A DNA stretch of 64,000 nt from UBA7455 sp026713185 (GTDB lineage: Bacteria; Pseudomonadota; Gammaproteobacteria; Pseudomonadales; Azotimanducaceae): positions 2,976,001-3,040,000 of the forward strand of contig OY762456.1 of the NCBI GenBank assembly GCA_963665785.1, in the 5' to 3' direction. Numbering within the stretch: position 1 is the first letter of the stretch; each line of letters starts with the position of its first letter. The position numbers were made by a program, and so were the translations under genes. Below the pieces are notes generated by a model. It did not search any database. It was not told the DNA's origin and saw nothing but the letters and a program-made list of their open reading frames with translations. Shown piece by piece: positions 8,787-17,058 of this stretch.

Positions 8787-9166
8787 GATTGGACATCCTG
8801 TATTGTCCGGGGTGCCGACAACAGTCCTTTGAAGTAGATCAGGTTTTGCATCAGAGGGGTGATTTCACCATCAAGCGTCGCCAGACCCGCCGACAACATT
8901 GAAAAAAGATCGTGATAATCCCGCTTTGGCAATGGGCGCCAATGTTCGATCCAAACCTCAGATGCAGCGCGAACGGTAAACACACCGGTTTCAATCGGCA
9001 AGGTCCGCAACCGAACCTCAGCAACTCTGCCCTGTTCCAGTCGGATCAGATAGTCATCCTCGCCAATCCCCCAAAGAAATTCCAAACTGACCCACCTGCC
9101 CCACCGTAAAAGGGACAGATCCTTATTCACAGCAGCCTGAAAACCATCTATCACATTCCCGTCCAC
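8783..9166 (-). CDS. Small SCP2-like (sterol-carrier fold) protein
   Basis: A 127-residue protein without signal peptide. The middle part (YLIRLEQGRVAEVRL, then FTVRAASEVWIEHWRPLP) and the end (YHDLFSMLSAGLATLDGEI, TPLMQNLIYFKGLL) fit the pattern of SCP2-like domains, in which a beta-sheet and helices enclose a lipid- or acyl-binding tunnel. The match is from memory of the pattern, not a search. It is the first gene of a two-gene unit, ATGA-overlapping the alpha/beta hydrolase, and could hold a hydrophobic substrate for that enzyme. A divergent promoter region of about 140 bp separates it from the transposase-like gene at 9307. Confidence 0.65.
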   Translation of the reverse strand: MDGNVIDGFQAAVNKDLSLLRWGRWVSLEFLWGIGEDDYLIRLEQGRVAEVRLRTLPIETGVFTVRAASEVWIEHWRPLPKRDYHDLFSMLSAGLATLDGEITPLMQNLIYFKGLLSAPRTIQDVQS

Positions 9167-9306
9167 CTGATTTTTCCTGAAATATCATTATCCGATGCCC
9201 GATGGTGACCGATAGCATGGGGTTTCGGCAAGTCTGGAACTTAAAAAAGTTGACCCAAACGCAACCATGCGGAAAATGTTGTGCCACTTGAATCAGGTGT
9301 CCGGCA

Positions 9307-10518
9307 ATGACCAGTTCAGCCCTCAGATCTTCAGCTTCGTTACCCATTCGTTCCTTTTCAGCCCAACTCTGTAAAGGACTCGGTCTGGTTCAATCCAGAT
9401 TTGTTCAGCAAATGATATTCGGCATTCACCGGACGAAATCCCTTCATCTCACCGATATTGCGCGCTCGCTTGGGGAAGACATTGATCTGCACGCAACGCA
9501 CAAGCGGCTAAGCAGAAACCTTGCCAGGAAGGACTTGACCGGAATTATTTCAAATGCCCTTCTGCAACGCGCCGCCCGGGATGTTACACAAGATATGATA
9601 CTGGTTGTAAACCAATACAGTCTGAGCAAGCGATTTGCCACCCGAATGGAATATATCCGGGGGGCAGACAGATCATCCCTTGATGATGGCTATCACGTCT
9701 GTGATATTTCCGGTGTTGACCCTTCATCTCCTGATGTTTATATACCGTTGCTCAGCAGACTATGGTCCCGGCACGCGCCCGACTACCACAGCGATGCTTC
9801 TGAAATTCTTTTGGCTGTGAACCAGGTATATTCGGCAACTGCGGGCAGAGGCGTATTCTATTGTCAAGAAACATCAATCCCTGAACACATAATTTTAGCG
9901 CTTATACATCAGCCCAATCTCAGGACAATGTTGCGCGTGGACAATCACGAAACTGCCTTCAATTTCATCAGGCAACTCTTTCCTCCTGACACTCTTGCAC
10001 ATTTTGAACTGCCTCACGGTAAGCTGATGTTCAAACTGGTGTCGGCTGATTTCACAAGTCAATGGTTGGGCAGGAGCGACAACGAACCGGTCGAAATGTC
10101 CTTGTTCCTGGAATTTGGAGGATTGTCTGTCCAGCTTCCTGACTCGGGAAAGCATGCAACAATCATCCTTACACGTAATTCTCCAGATCAGTATAGGCCA
10201 ACCAGAAACGTGGTATACCTGACAACTGGCAGTAAGGTCAGTAAGCATGAGCAGCAATGGTCACTGCTAATGAATCAATTTCTGGCACAGAATGCAGCCA
10301 ACGCTGCAATCGATCACAAATCCCGATTCAATCAATCAGACTTTAGAGTTTTGACGTACGACCGTCTGCAACTCCTCAATACCCTGCTGCAGGCAGTGTC
10401 TCATTATGAAGCGTTTATAGAGGGGACAGTCAGAATAGAAGATCAATTCATAACTGCCGGTCCACACCCTGGCAAACATCCAAGAGATTTTATGGTCCCG
10501 ACAGATATCTCAGTGTAA
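9307..10518 (+). CDS. Transposase-derived protein, catalytic acids lost (copy 2)
   Basis: A 403-residue paralogue of the protein at 26-1291. The two share FVQQMIFGIH/FIQDMLYGIH, the LHATHKRLSRNLARKDL region, PLLSRLWSRHAPDYHSDASEI and the C-terminal YDRLQLLNTLLQAV. The places where active IS4-type transposases carry their Asp residues read LVVNQYSLSK (Asn and Ser for Asp) and YCQETS (Gln for Asp of DRG), and no third Glu motif is evident. The substitutions differ from those of copy 1. The frame has no stops or shifts. No terminal repeats or target duplications are visible around it, so it is not a recent insertion. Confidence 0.7.
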   Translation: MTSSALRSSASLPIRSFSAQLCKGLGLVQSRFVQQMIFGIHRTKSLHLTDIARSLGEDIDLHATHKRLSRNLARKDLTGIISNALLQRAARDVTQDMILVVNQYSLSKRFATRMEYIRGADRSSLDDGYHVCDISGVDPSSPDVYIPLLSRLWSRHAPDYHSDASEILLAVNQVYSATAGRGVFYCQETSIPEHIILALIHQPNLRTMLRVDNHETAFNFIRQLFPPDTLAHFELPHGKLMFKLVSADFTSQWLGRSDNEPVEMSLFLEFGGLSVQLPDSGKHATIILTRNSPDQYRPTRNVVYLTTGSKVSKHEQQWSLLMNQFLAQNAANAAIDHKSRFNQSDFRVLTYDRLQLLNTLLQAVSHYEAFIEGTVRIEDQFITAGPHPGKHPRDFMVPTDISV

Positions 10519-10674
10519 AATTCGACCGCATTCACCTGATCAGGATAGATGCGACTAGTGTCTTCAGGGATTGGACAGACATGCTGCCATGGGTCTATCA
10601 ACATAACCCATTGTTTTATAATAAATAGTGTTGATTATTGGGGGAAGTACGCGCCATCAGAGAAAACTAACTGT

Positions 10675-10704
10675 TGAATATTCTGAAAGAATACGGAATA
10701 TTAC
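10675..10704 (+). promoter_or_regulatory. Possible promoter of the TonB receptor gene
   Basis: In the 259-bp gap before the receptor gene, TTGAAT (10675-10680) and TATTAC (10699-10704) stand 18 bp apart and could be weak -35 and -10 elements. A small palindrome TATTC-TGAAA-GAATA (10679-10693) overlaps them and could bind a repressor. This is motif reading only; the rest of the gap shows nothing recognisable. Confidence 0.22.
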
Positions 10705-10777
10705 AAAGTCAGGTACTTGCTTTTAGATGAAGATTTACCAGTCTATCAACCGAATCTAATTATTGGGGATTTGTATC

Positions 10778-13681
10778 ATGAAAAAATTAATTTTAATTCT
10801 ACCATTGGGAATGGCTCTTTCCTTCACGGGATTCCCCGCTGTTTTATCAGCAGATGAAACTGAGGAAGAATCAGTGTATATCGAGGAAATTATCGTCACC
10901 AGTGAACGCGGTGAATCCAATGTCCTCGACCGGGCCATGACAGTCACTGGCTTCAACCAGGTCATAATCGAGAAACTGGGCGTCCAGAATGCGGACGACC
11001 TGGAAGTTCTCGTTCCCGGACTGCAGAAAGGTAACCGTACTCAGGGTGGCGGTAAGGGTGAGGACGGTCACTTTGTCATGCGTGGTATAGGAAACGACCG
11101 GAGCGTCAACTTCTACTCGGACGTTTCCGTGGCTTATTATATCGACGGTGTCTATACGAACCTGAGCTATGCAACGGATAGTACGTTCGACATGGAGCGA
11201 GTCGAAGTGAGCCGGGGGCCACAGGGCACTACCGGGGGCAAGGCGTCCATCGCCGGCGCCATCAATCTCTGGTCGCGCAAGCCGACGGATACCTTCGACA
11301 TGCGCGTGAACGCGGAGGTCACCGATATCTCGACACAGCGCTTCCAGATCGCATTCGGCGGACCCATTGGCGACTCCGATTTCAGCTATCGTCTGGGCCT
11401 CTCCACCTACACCGGTGACGGCAGGATCGAAAACGTCTATCCCGGTGGCGTTGACGGCGGCAAGCCGGATCAGGTCATCTGGACGCCGCGTCTGCGCTGG
11501 ACCAACGACCGCTGGGACATTACCGCCCGCTACACCTACCAGACAGACGACGGTACACCCTGGGTATCACTGCCATTGGGGGCGCGCGACACGGTCAATG
11601 AGTTCCTGCTGGACCGCAACGGCGAACCCGCTATATGGCGGGACCCCATCACCGGCGAGGAAGTACCACAGGTGAATCCGTTCTTTGGCGCCAATGCCGC
11701 GCCATCGGTCACTAACTGTTCGAACATCAGCAACGACGGCACACGGGATGAATTCGGTATCATCTGCGACCCCGATGAGTTGCAGTGGAAGATCGCTTTC
11801 AACGCACCAATCTCCGAGAATGCCGAATCCGAAAACTTCTCCCTGGAATCAATATTCGCGCTAACTGACAACCTCGATGTGACCTATAAGTTTGGCTATC
11901 ACGATGTCGTCAGGGAGACCCTGGACGACCCTGACCAGCTGCCCCGTGAGGGTGGCGGTGTCTGCCCTGCCAATCACCCGAAGGTGTTGGGTGGCATGCT
12001 GACGGCGGGTCAGACCAGCCAATATTGTGCCCTGGATGGTGGCGGCAACGGTACCTTCAACGACACCCACCTCAACCGCGCCCGCCTGTCGGAGCAGACC
12101 AGTCATGAGATCACACTGACCTCAAACTATGACAGTAAGTTCAATTACACGGTGGGTGTCAATTACCTGGACGGCGAGCGGCCGTCCAATAGCAGGACCT
12201 TCGACCACGGTGCAGGTACCCGGGGTACTCGTGGTAACGACTGGCTGTACGACGACACCTCGGCTGCCTGTCAAGCGAATATCGAAGCCCTTTATGGCCC
12301 CGGGGGTAGCAAGAGCGGCGGACAGAATTTCCTGTTGCGTGATCTCTACACCCATGATGAACCCCGGGCCCGAGCCGCTAAACTGCAAAACCTGTACGCC
12401 TGTCCGGGTGACCCGGCACTGACGAACTTCTCAGTGAGTGGCTTTACAAATTTCCATGCGAATCTCAATGGTCAAAGGGTTGCTTTCACGGGAACTAACT
12501 GGAACGAGTCCATGGGCATCTACTTCAATGGCGAATACGTCATGAACAATACCTGGACATTCTTCGGTGGTATTCGTCATGATGAAGACAAAAAAGGGCA
12601 GAAGCAGCAGGGTAATGGCACCGCCTTTGGTCTTTCCGGAGTGGATTTCTCCAACTGCAACCATACCTCGACCTGTGAGGATTATTTTGCGGTCGTGCAG
12701 TTTACCGTGCGTGGTAGCGACATCATTCCCAGCAAGGCCCTGGGGAAATGGAGCGACACGACCTGGAACATTGGCGCGCAGTATCGTCCTAATGACGATG
12801 TCATGATCTACGGCCGTATCTCCACCGGCTATCGGCCGGGTGGTTCCAAGGGAGCGTACAGTCTGTTGGAAGGCGCAGGCCTGGATGAATTCTGGTTTGA
12901 AGCCGAGCAAATGACCAACTACGAACTTGGCGCCAAGGGACTTTACTTCGACAATGCGTTGCAATTGTCTGCAACGGTTTTCCACCAGGACTTCAGCAAG
13001 TACTGGGTAGTATCCGCTCGCTTCAAGACAGCCGACGAAATCGCGGCAGATCCTGAGGGCGACGCGACGACCAGATCGACGCAGGCGATTGACGGCACCA
13101 CAATTAACGGTATCGAGCTTGAAGGCGCCTGGAGAATTACTGATCGCCTCTCGCTGCGCGGGTTCTACAACTACCTGGATACCAACATTGGTCCCTTTCT
13201 CTCAATCTACCCATTCAGCCTTCCCGGCGCCCAGGTCGGGTTTCAGTTCCATGAGTATATTGACGGCAATGGTGATCCACAGGTGCATCGTTACTGGGGA
13301 ACCGGTATCGAGATTGAGTTCGATGGCAAGCAGTTGCCGAACTCACCCAAGCACAAGACGTCCCTGACACTGGCTTACGATGTACCGTTCCCTGCAGACT
13401 GGGGCACGCTCGAGCTGCTGACGATCGCAAACTATCGCAGCAAGCAGTACGTGGAACACGGTAACGTCGAGGCGTACGCGGTATCTGACTACACCCGTTG
13501 GGACCTCCGGGCGAACTGGCAGTCTGCCAATTCCGCCTGGCGGGTATCCGGCTATGTGCAGAATACGCTTGACCAGGCCGCGCTGCACCAGTGGTCACCG
13601 CGGGAAGGTGTCGGCAGTCCCTATGGCACCATGGTCGAACCCAGAGAAATCGGTATTCAGGTCAGCTGGCAAAACCAGTAG
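10778..13681 (+). CDS. TonB-dependent outer-membrane receptor
   Basis: A 967-residue receptor beginning with a clear Sec signal peptide (MKKLILILPLGMALSFTGFP, ending near VLSA-DE). A TTG five codons upstream is in frame, but the ATG starts the signal peptide and has GGGG nine bases before it. A TonB box-like EEIIVTS follows, then the plug domain (NADDLEVLVPGLQ, VMRGIGND, DGVYTN, MERVEVSRGPQGTTGGKASIAGAI with the usual plug ending). The rest is beta-barrel with alternating aromatic strands up to the C-terminal GIQVSWQNQ. It has no STN domain, so it probably does not signal through a sigma factor. A strong terminator follows, then two lipoprotein genes in the same direction. Confidence 0.93.
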   Translation: MKKLILILPLGMALSFTGFPAVLSADETEEESVYIEEIIVTSERGESNVLDRAMTVTGFNQVIIEKLGVQNADDLEVLVPGLQKGNRTQGGGKGEDGHFVMRGIGNDRSVNFYSDVSVAYYIDGVYTNLSYATDSTFDMERVEVSRGPQGTTGGKASIAGAINLWSRKPTDTFDMRVNAEVTDISTQRFQIAFGGPIGDSDFSYRLGLSTYTGDGRIENVYPGGVDGGKPDQVIWTPRLRWTNDRWDITARYTYQTDDGTPWVSLPLGARDTVNEFLLDRNGEPAIWRDPITGEEVPQVNPFFGANAAPSVTNCSNISNDGTRDEFGIICDPDELQWKIAFNAPISENAESENFSLESIFALTDNLDVTYKFGYHDVVRETLDDPDQLPREGGGVCPANHPKVLGGMLTAGQTSQYCALDGGGNGTFNDTHLNRARLSEQTSHEITLTSNYDSKFNYTVGVNYLDGERPSNSRTFDHGAGTRGTRGNDWLYDDTSAACQANIEALYGPGGSKSGGQNFLLRDLYTHDEPRARAAKLQNLYACPGDPALTNFSVSGFTNFHANLNGQRVAFTGTNWNESMGIYFNGEYVMNNTWTFFGGIRHDEDKKGQKQQGNGTAFGLSGVDFSNCNHTSTCEDYFAVVQFTVRGSDIIPSKALGKWSDTTWNIGAQYRPNDDVMIYGRISTGYRPGGSKGAYSLLEGAGLDEFWFEAEQMTNYELGAKGLYFDNALQLSATVFHQDFSKYWVVSARFKTADEIAADPEGDATTRSTQAIDGTTINGIELEGAWRITDRLSLRGFYNYLDTNIGPFLSIYPFSLPGAQVGFQFHEYIDGNGDPQVHRYWGTGIEIEFDGKQLPNSPKHKTSLTLAYDVPFPADWGTLELLTIANYRSKQYVEHGNVEAYAVSDYTRWDLRANWQSANSAWRVSGYVQNTLDQAALHQWSPREGVGSPYGTMVEPREIGIQVSWQNQ

Positions 13682-13696
13682 ATCGCCGAAACTAAC

Positions 13697-13734
13697 ACGC
13701 ACCGCGGGCTTTTCGCCCCCGGTGCGTTTTTTTT
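13697..13734 (+). terminator. Rho-independent terminator after the TonB receptor
   Basis: ACGCACCGCGGGC (13697-13709) pairs with GCCCCCGGTGCGT (13715-13727) with one mismatch around a short loop, followed by eight T residues. It lies 15 bp behind the receptor stop, so the lipoprotein genes downstream need read-through or their own promoter. Confidence 0.9.
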
Positions 13735-13750
13735 GCGGTAAACTTGTCCC

Positions 13751-15385
13751 ATGAGGTCCGGTTTCCTGTCATTGCTTTTGCTTGCGCTGGTCTCAGCCTG
13801 CGGTGGTGGTGGCGGCAGTTCAACCACCAGTGCACCACCCGTGGCTGGTGGTAACAACAGCGATGACCAGGGCGGTGATAATTTTTCACGTGGCATTGCC
13901 AGGTTCCAGGACAAGACCAGTGCCTTGGGACTCGCTTACCAGGTCGTTCAAATCGATCAGGGGGAACTCGGTGAGTTCAGCGGCGGAGTCGCGCTGGATG
14001 ATATCGACAACGATGGCCGCTTCGAACTTTACGTGACCCACGGGCGTAACGAAACTGGAAAACTGTTTACCTATGACGGTACCGGCTTCGTTCAACTTGA
14101 GGGCAACAACGGGATCGACCCATTCACCATGGATCGGGCCGGTTATTTCGTCGATATAGATGCCGATGGATTCAAGGACTTTGTATCAGTGCAGTACGAA
14201 GCTACCCAGGTGTTTATGAACGATCAGACAGGACATTTTTCGGAGTCGCTGTATCCCGGTATCTTCCACGAGCGAGCAACATTTTCGCTGGCTGCGGCTG
14301 ACTACGATATCGATGGCGATATCGACCTGTTCTTTACTCGCTGGGGCAGCTTCTACGATCCGGCGCAGCCGCTAACGGAATACCTGTGGCAGAACCAGGG
14401 TGGCGGGGTATTTGTTGATCTGAGCGACACCGTCGCGGTGGACAGCGAACCCTCTGAAAACCTGGATAATGTTATTCCCGAATTTTCCTTTACCGCAAAC
14501 TTCGCCGACATCGATAACGACGGCTATCCGGATATGCTGCTGGCCAGCGACTTTGAACGCAGTCAGGTGCTGCGCAACGAGGCGGGCATTCGCTTCATCG
14601 ACGCCACCGTGCAGAATGTGATCACCGACAAGAATGGCATGGGTGGCGCTATCGGAGACTATGATCGCGATGGGGACCTGGATTGGTTTGTGTCCAGTAT
14701 CCATGATCCGGAGAATATAAGCGGTGAAGGTATCAGGGACGGCAACCGGCTGTATCGCAATGCCGATGGTCTCGGCAACTTCGAGGATGTTACCGACGAG
14801 GCTGGTGTGCGTAACGGTTACTGGGGGTGGGGCAGTTGTTTTGCCGACTTCGATAATGACGGTCATCTCGATCTGTTCCACACAAATGGGGCACAGAATT
14901 TTGATGACCCCTTCGAAAACGACCCGTCCCGGCTCTTCATGTCCAATGGCGATGGCACTTTCACGGAAAAATCCAGTGAGTCCGGGATTGATCATACCGG
15001 GCAGGGTCGCGGCATAATCTGTGCTGACTACAACAACGATGGCCGCATCGATATCTTTATTGCCAATAACGGCATCGCACCAACGGTATTTGAGAATACC
15101 ACTGACAATGATAACCACTTTATCGCCGTTCAACTGGTTGGTACCGGGGAGAATCCCGATGCCATCGGCGCCCGCGTAACCATTGAGGCTACTTCCGGGG
15201 CACAGTTGCAGGAAGTTCAACTTGGCACCTGGTATCTGTCCCAGGGACCTCAGACACTGCACTTCGGTCTTGGCGAAGACGATGTGGTGAGTCGCATTCA
15301 CATCCGATGGCCAGGACCCGGGAATCCAACCAGTGAAGTCGACAATATTGTTGTAGATCAGCTAATGACTATCGAACATCCCTGA
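13751..15385 (+). CDS. ASPIC/UnbV and FG-GAP (VCBS) repeat lipoprotein
   Basis: The 544-residue protein starts with a lipoprotein signal peptide: a hydrophobic stretch to LVSAC with the acylated Cys at residue 17, then a Gly/Ser-rich linker. Repeated calcium-binding-like loops of the type DxDxDG follow (DIDNDGRFEL, DYDIDGDIDLFF, DYDRDGDLDWFVSS, DFDNDGHLDLFHTNG, DYNNDGRIDIFIANN), forming an integrin-like FG-GAP propeller. The C-terminal 80 residues (NPDAIGARVTIE, LHFGLGEDD, IRWPGP) are an ASPIC/UnbV domain, giving the CRTAC1-like architecture. Such proteins are thought to sit on the outer membrane; ligand unknown. The stop overlaps the start of the next, homologous gene. Confidence 0.9.
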   Translation: MRSGFLSLLLLALVSACGGGGGSSTTSAPPVAGGNNSDDQGGDNFSRGIARFQDKTSALGLAYQVVQIDQGELGEFSGGVALDDIDNDGRFELYVTHGRNETGKLFTYDGTGFVQLEGNNGIDPFTMDRAGYFVDIDADGFKDFVSVQYEATQVFMNDQTGHFSESLYPGIFHERATFSLAAADYDIDGDIDLFFTRWGSFYDPAQPLTEYLWQNQGGGVFVDLSDTVAVDSEPSENLDNVIPEFSFTANFADIDNDGYPDMLLASDFERSQVLRNEAGIRFIDATVQNVITDKNGMGGAIGDYDRDGDLDWFVSSIHDPENISGEGIRDGNRLYRNADGLGNFEDVTDEAGVRNGYWGWGSCFADFDNDGHLDLFHTNGAQNFDDPFENDPSRLFMSNGDGTFTEKSSESGIDHTGQGRGIICADYNNDGRIDIFIANNGIAPTVFENTTDNDNHFIAVQLVGTGENPDAIGARVTIEATSGAQLQEVQLGTWYLSQGPQTLHFGLGEDDVVSRIHIRWPGPGNPTSEVDNIVVDQLMTIEHP

Positions 15386-17037
15386 TGCAAAGATTCATCC
15401 TCATCAGCATCCTTATACTGCTTTCTGCCTGTGGTGACGGCAGTGGCAGTACTACGACACCGGTCGTCACTCCCCCGGCTGTAGACAACGGGGGCGACGT
15501 TGGAATTATTGACGAAGAGGAGATGGATTCCACCCTCGCCCACTGTGCCACGCCAACCGGTACCAACACATTCACAAATGTCACTACAGACCTTGGACTC
15601 TGTTACAACGCCTGGGTCGATGACAATCCCAGGGAAATTGAAAAAAATGCCGGTGGCCTGGGTATGGCGGACATCGATAACGACGGCTTGATGGAACTGT
15701 ACGTTGCTCACGGACACAGCACCGTGGGTAAACTGTTCAGCTATGATGGCAACACGTTTAGAGAACGGGAAACCAGCATCGAACTCAATGGGATGGACCT
15801 GGCCGGTTACTTCGTCGACATCGACGCAGATGGGATGAAGGATTTCATATCCACACAGTACGAAGGTGTCGAGGTATATATTAACGACAGCGAAGGCGAT
15901 TTTGTTCCATGGACCAACGTCACCATGATCGATCATGTGCGTGCGACCTCGTCGATGGCGGCGGGTGATTACAACCTGGACGGAGACCTGGATCTGTTCT
16001 TCACCCACTGGGGTACCGGATGGACCGACGGTGACAGCGAGTATCTCTGGGATAACGATGGCGCCGGTTCTTTCTACGATGAGTCATACCGTACGCCGAT
16101 TGAAATTTCGATCACCAACACCGGCATCGAATCGGAATACACCTTCACGCCCATATTCGCTGACTTCTCCAACGACGGATATCCCGACCTCCTGGTGGCA
16201 AGTGACTTCGGATCAAGCCAGGTGCTCCGTAGCATAGCCGAAGGCAGGCTGTTCGACGATCAGACGACCGAGGACATTTCCGACGAAAACGGTATGGGAA
16301 ACGCGGTCGCCGATTATGACCGGGACGGGGACCTGGACTGGTTTGTCACCAGCATTTACCGGCCTGATACACCGCCGGTGCGTACCGGGAATCGTCTGTA
16401 CCGCAACAATGGCCCGAACGGGTTTGAGGATGTGACAGAAGAAGCCGGTGTGCGCGATGGCGCCTGGGGATGGGGGGCCTGCTTTGCGGACTTCGATAAC
16501 GACGGACATCTGGATCTGTTCCATACCAACGGTTTTCAGATGCCCGATCAACCCGAGTTCGAAGACGATGCATCCCGCTTGTTCATGTCTGATGGCGATG
16601 GCGCCTTTACCGACCGCGCGACGGAATTGGGGCTGATACACACTGCCCAGGGTCGCGGTCTGATCTGCACCGACTACAATGGCGATGGGAAGGTCGACAT
16701 TTTCATCGCCAACAACGGCAACTCACCGACCGTGTTCCGCAACGATCACGATAACGACAATCACTTCATCGGTATTGACCTCGTTGGCATCGAACAGAAC
16801 CTTGAGGCCATTGGCGCCAGGGTGACCGTCAGGACCGCTTCAGGTAATCGGATCAGTGAAGTACAACTTGGCAATGCATATCTGTCCCACGGTCCCGCGA
16901 CCCTTCACTTCGGTCTGGGTGAAGACGATGTGATCAATGGCATCGACGTCTGGTGGCCCGGGTCGAACCCCGTCACCAGTACTACTGAAAACATAGCAGT
17001 CGATGAATACATTATTATTAAACACCCGTCGCTCTGA
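15385..17037 (+). CDS. ASPIC/UnbV and FG-GAP (VCBS) repeat lipoprotein
   Basis: A tandem paralogue of the preceding gene, starting inside its stop codon (TGATG, one shared base), so the pair is translationally coupled. It has 550 residues, a lipobox LLSAC with Cys16, the same DxDxDG loops (DIDNDGLMEL, DYNLDGDLDLFFTHWG, DFDNDGHLDLFHTNG, DYNGDGKVDIFIANN) and the C-terminal ASPIC/UnbV block (EAIGARVTVRTASG, LHFGLGEDDVINGIDVWWPG). The two share the fold throughout but differ in the linker and surface loops, as expected if they form a hetero-complex or bind different ligands. Confidence 0.9.
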   Translation: MQRFILISILILLSACGDGSGSTTTPVVTPPAVDNGGDVGIIDEEEMDSTLAHCATPTGTNTFTNVTTDLGLCYNAWVDDNPREIEKNAGGLGMADIDNDGLMELYVAHGHSTVGKLFSYDGNTFRERETSIELNGMDLAGYFVDIDADGMKDFISTQYEGVEVYINDSEGDFVPWTNVTMIDHVRATSSMAAGDYNLDGDLDLFFTHWGTGWTDGDSEYLWDNDGAGSFYDESYRTPIEISITNTGIESEYTFTPIFADFSNDGYPDLLVASDFGSSQVLRSIAEGRLFDDQTTEDISDENGMGNAVADYDRDGDLDWFVTSIYRPDTPPVRTGNRLYRNNGPNGFEDVTEEAGVRDGAWGWGACFADFDNDGHLDLFHTNGFQMPDQPEFEDDASRLFMSDGDGAFTDRATELGLIHTAQGRGLICTDYNGDGKVDIFIANNGNSPTVFRNDHDNDNHFIGIDLVGIEQNLEAIGARVTVRTASGNRISEVQLGNAYLSHGPATLHFGLGEDDVINGIDVWWPGSNPVTSTTENIAVDEYIIIKHPSL

Positions 17038-17058
17038 GGCTATGGGGATTAAACAAAA

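Noticed and set aside
14372..15301. A 309-residue open frame on the minus strand opposite the first ASPIC/UnbV lipoprotein gene
   Set aside because: It is the antisense shadow of a well-supported repeat protein; its sequence is low-complexity Val/Ile/Ala text with no recognisable domain, caused by the repeated Asp-rich codons on the other strand.
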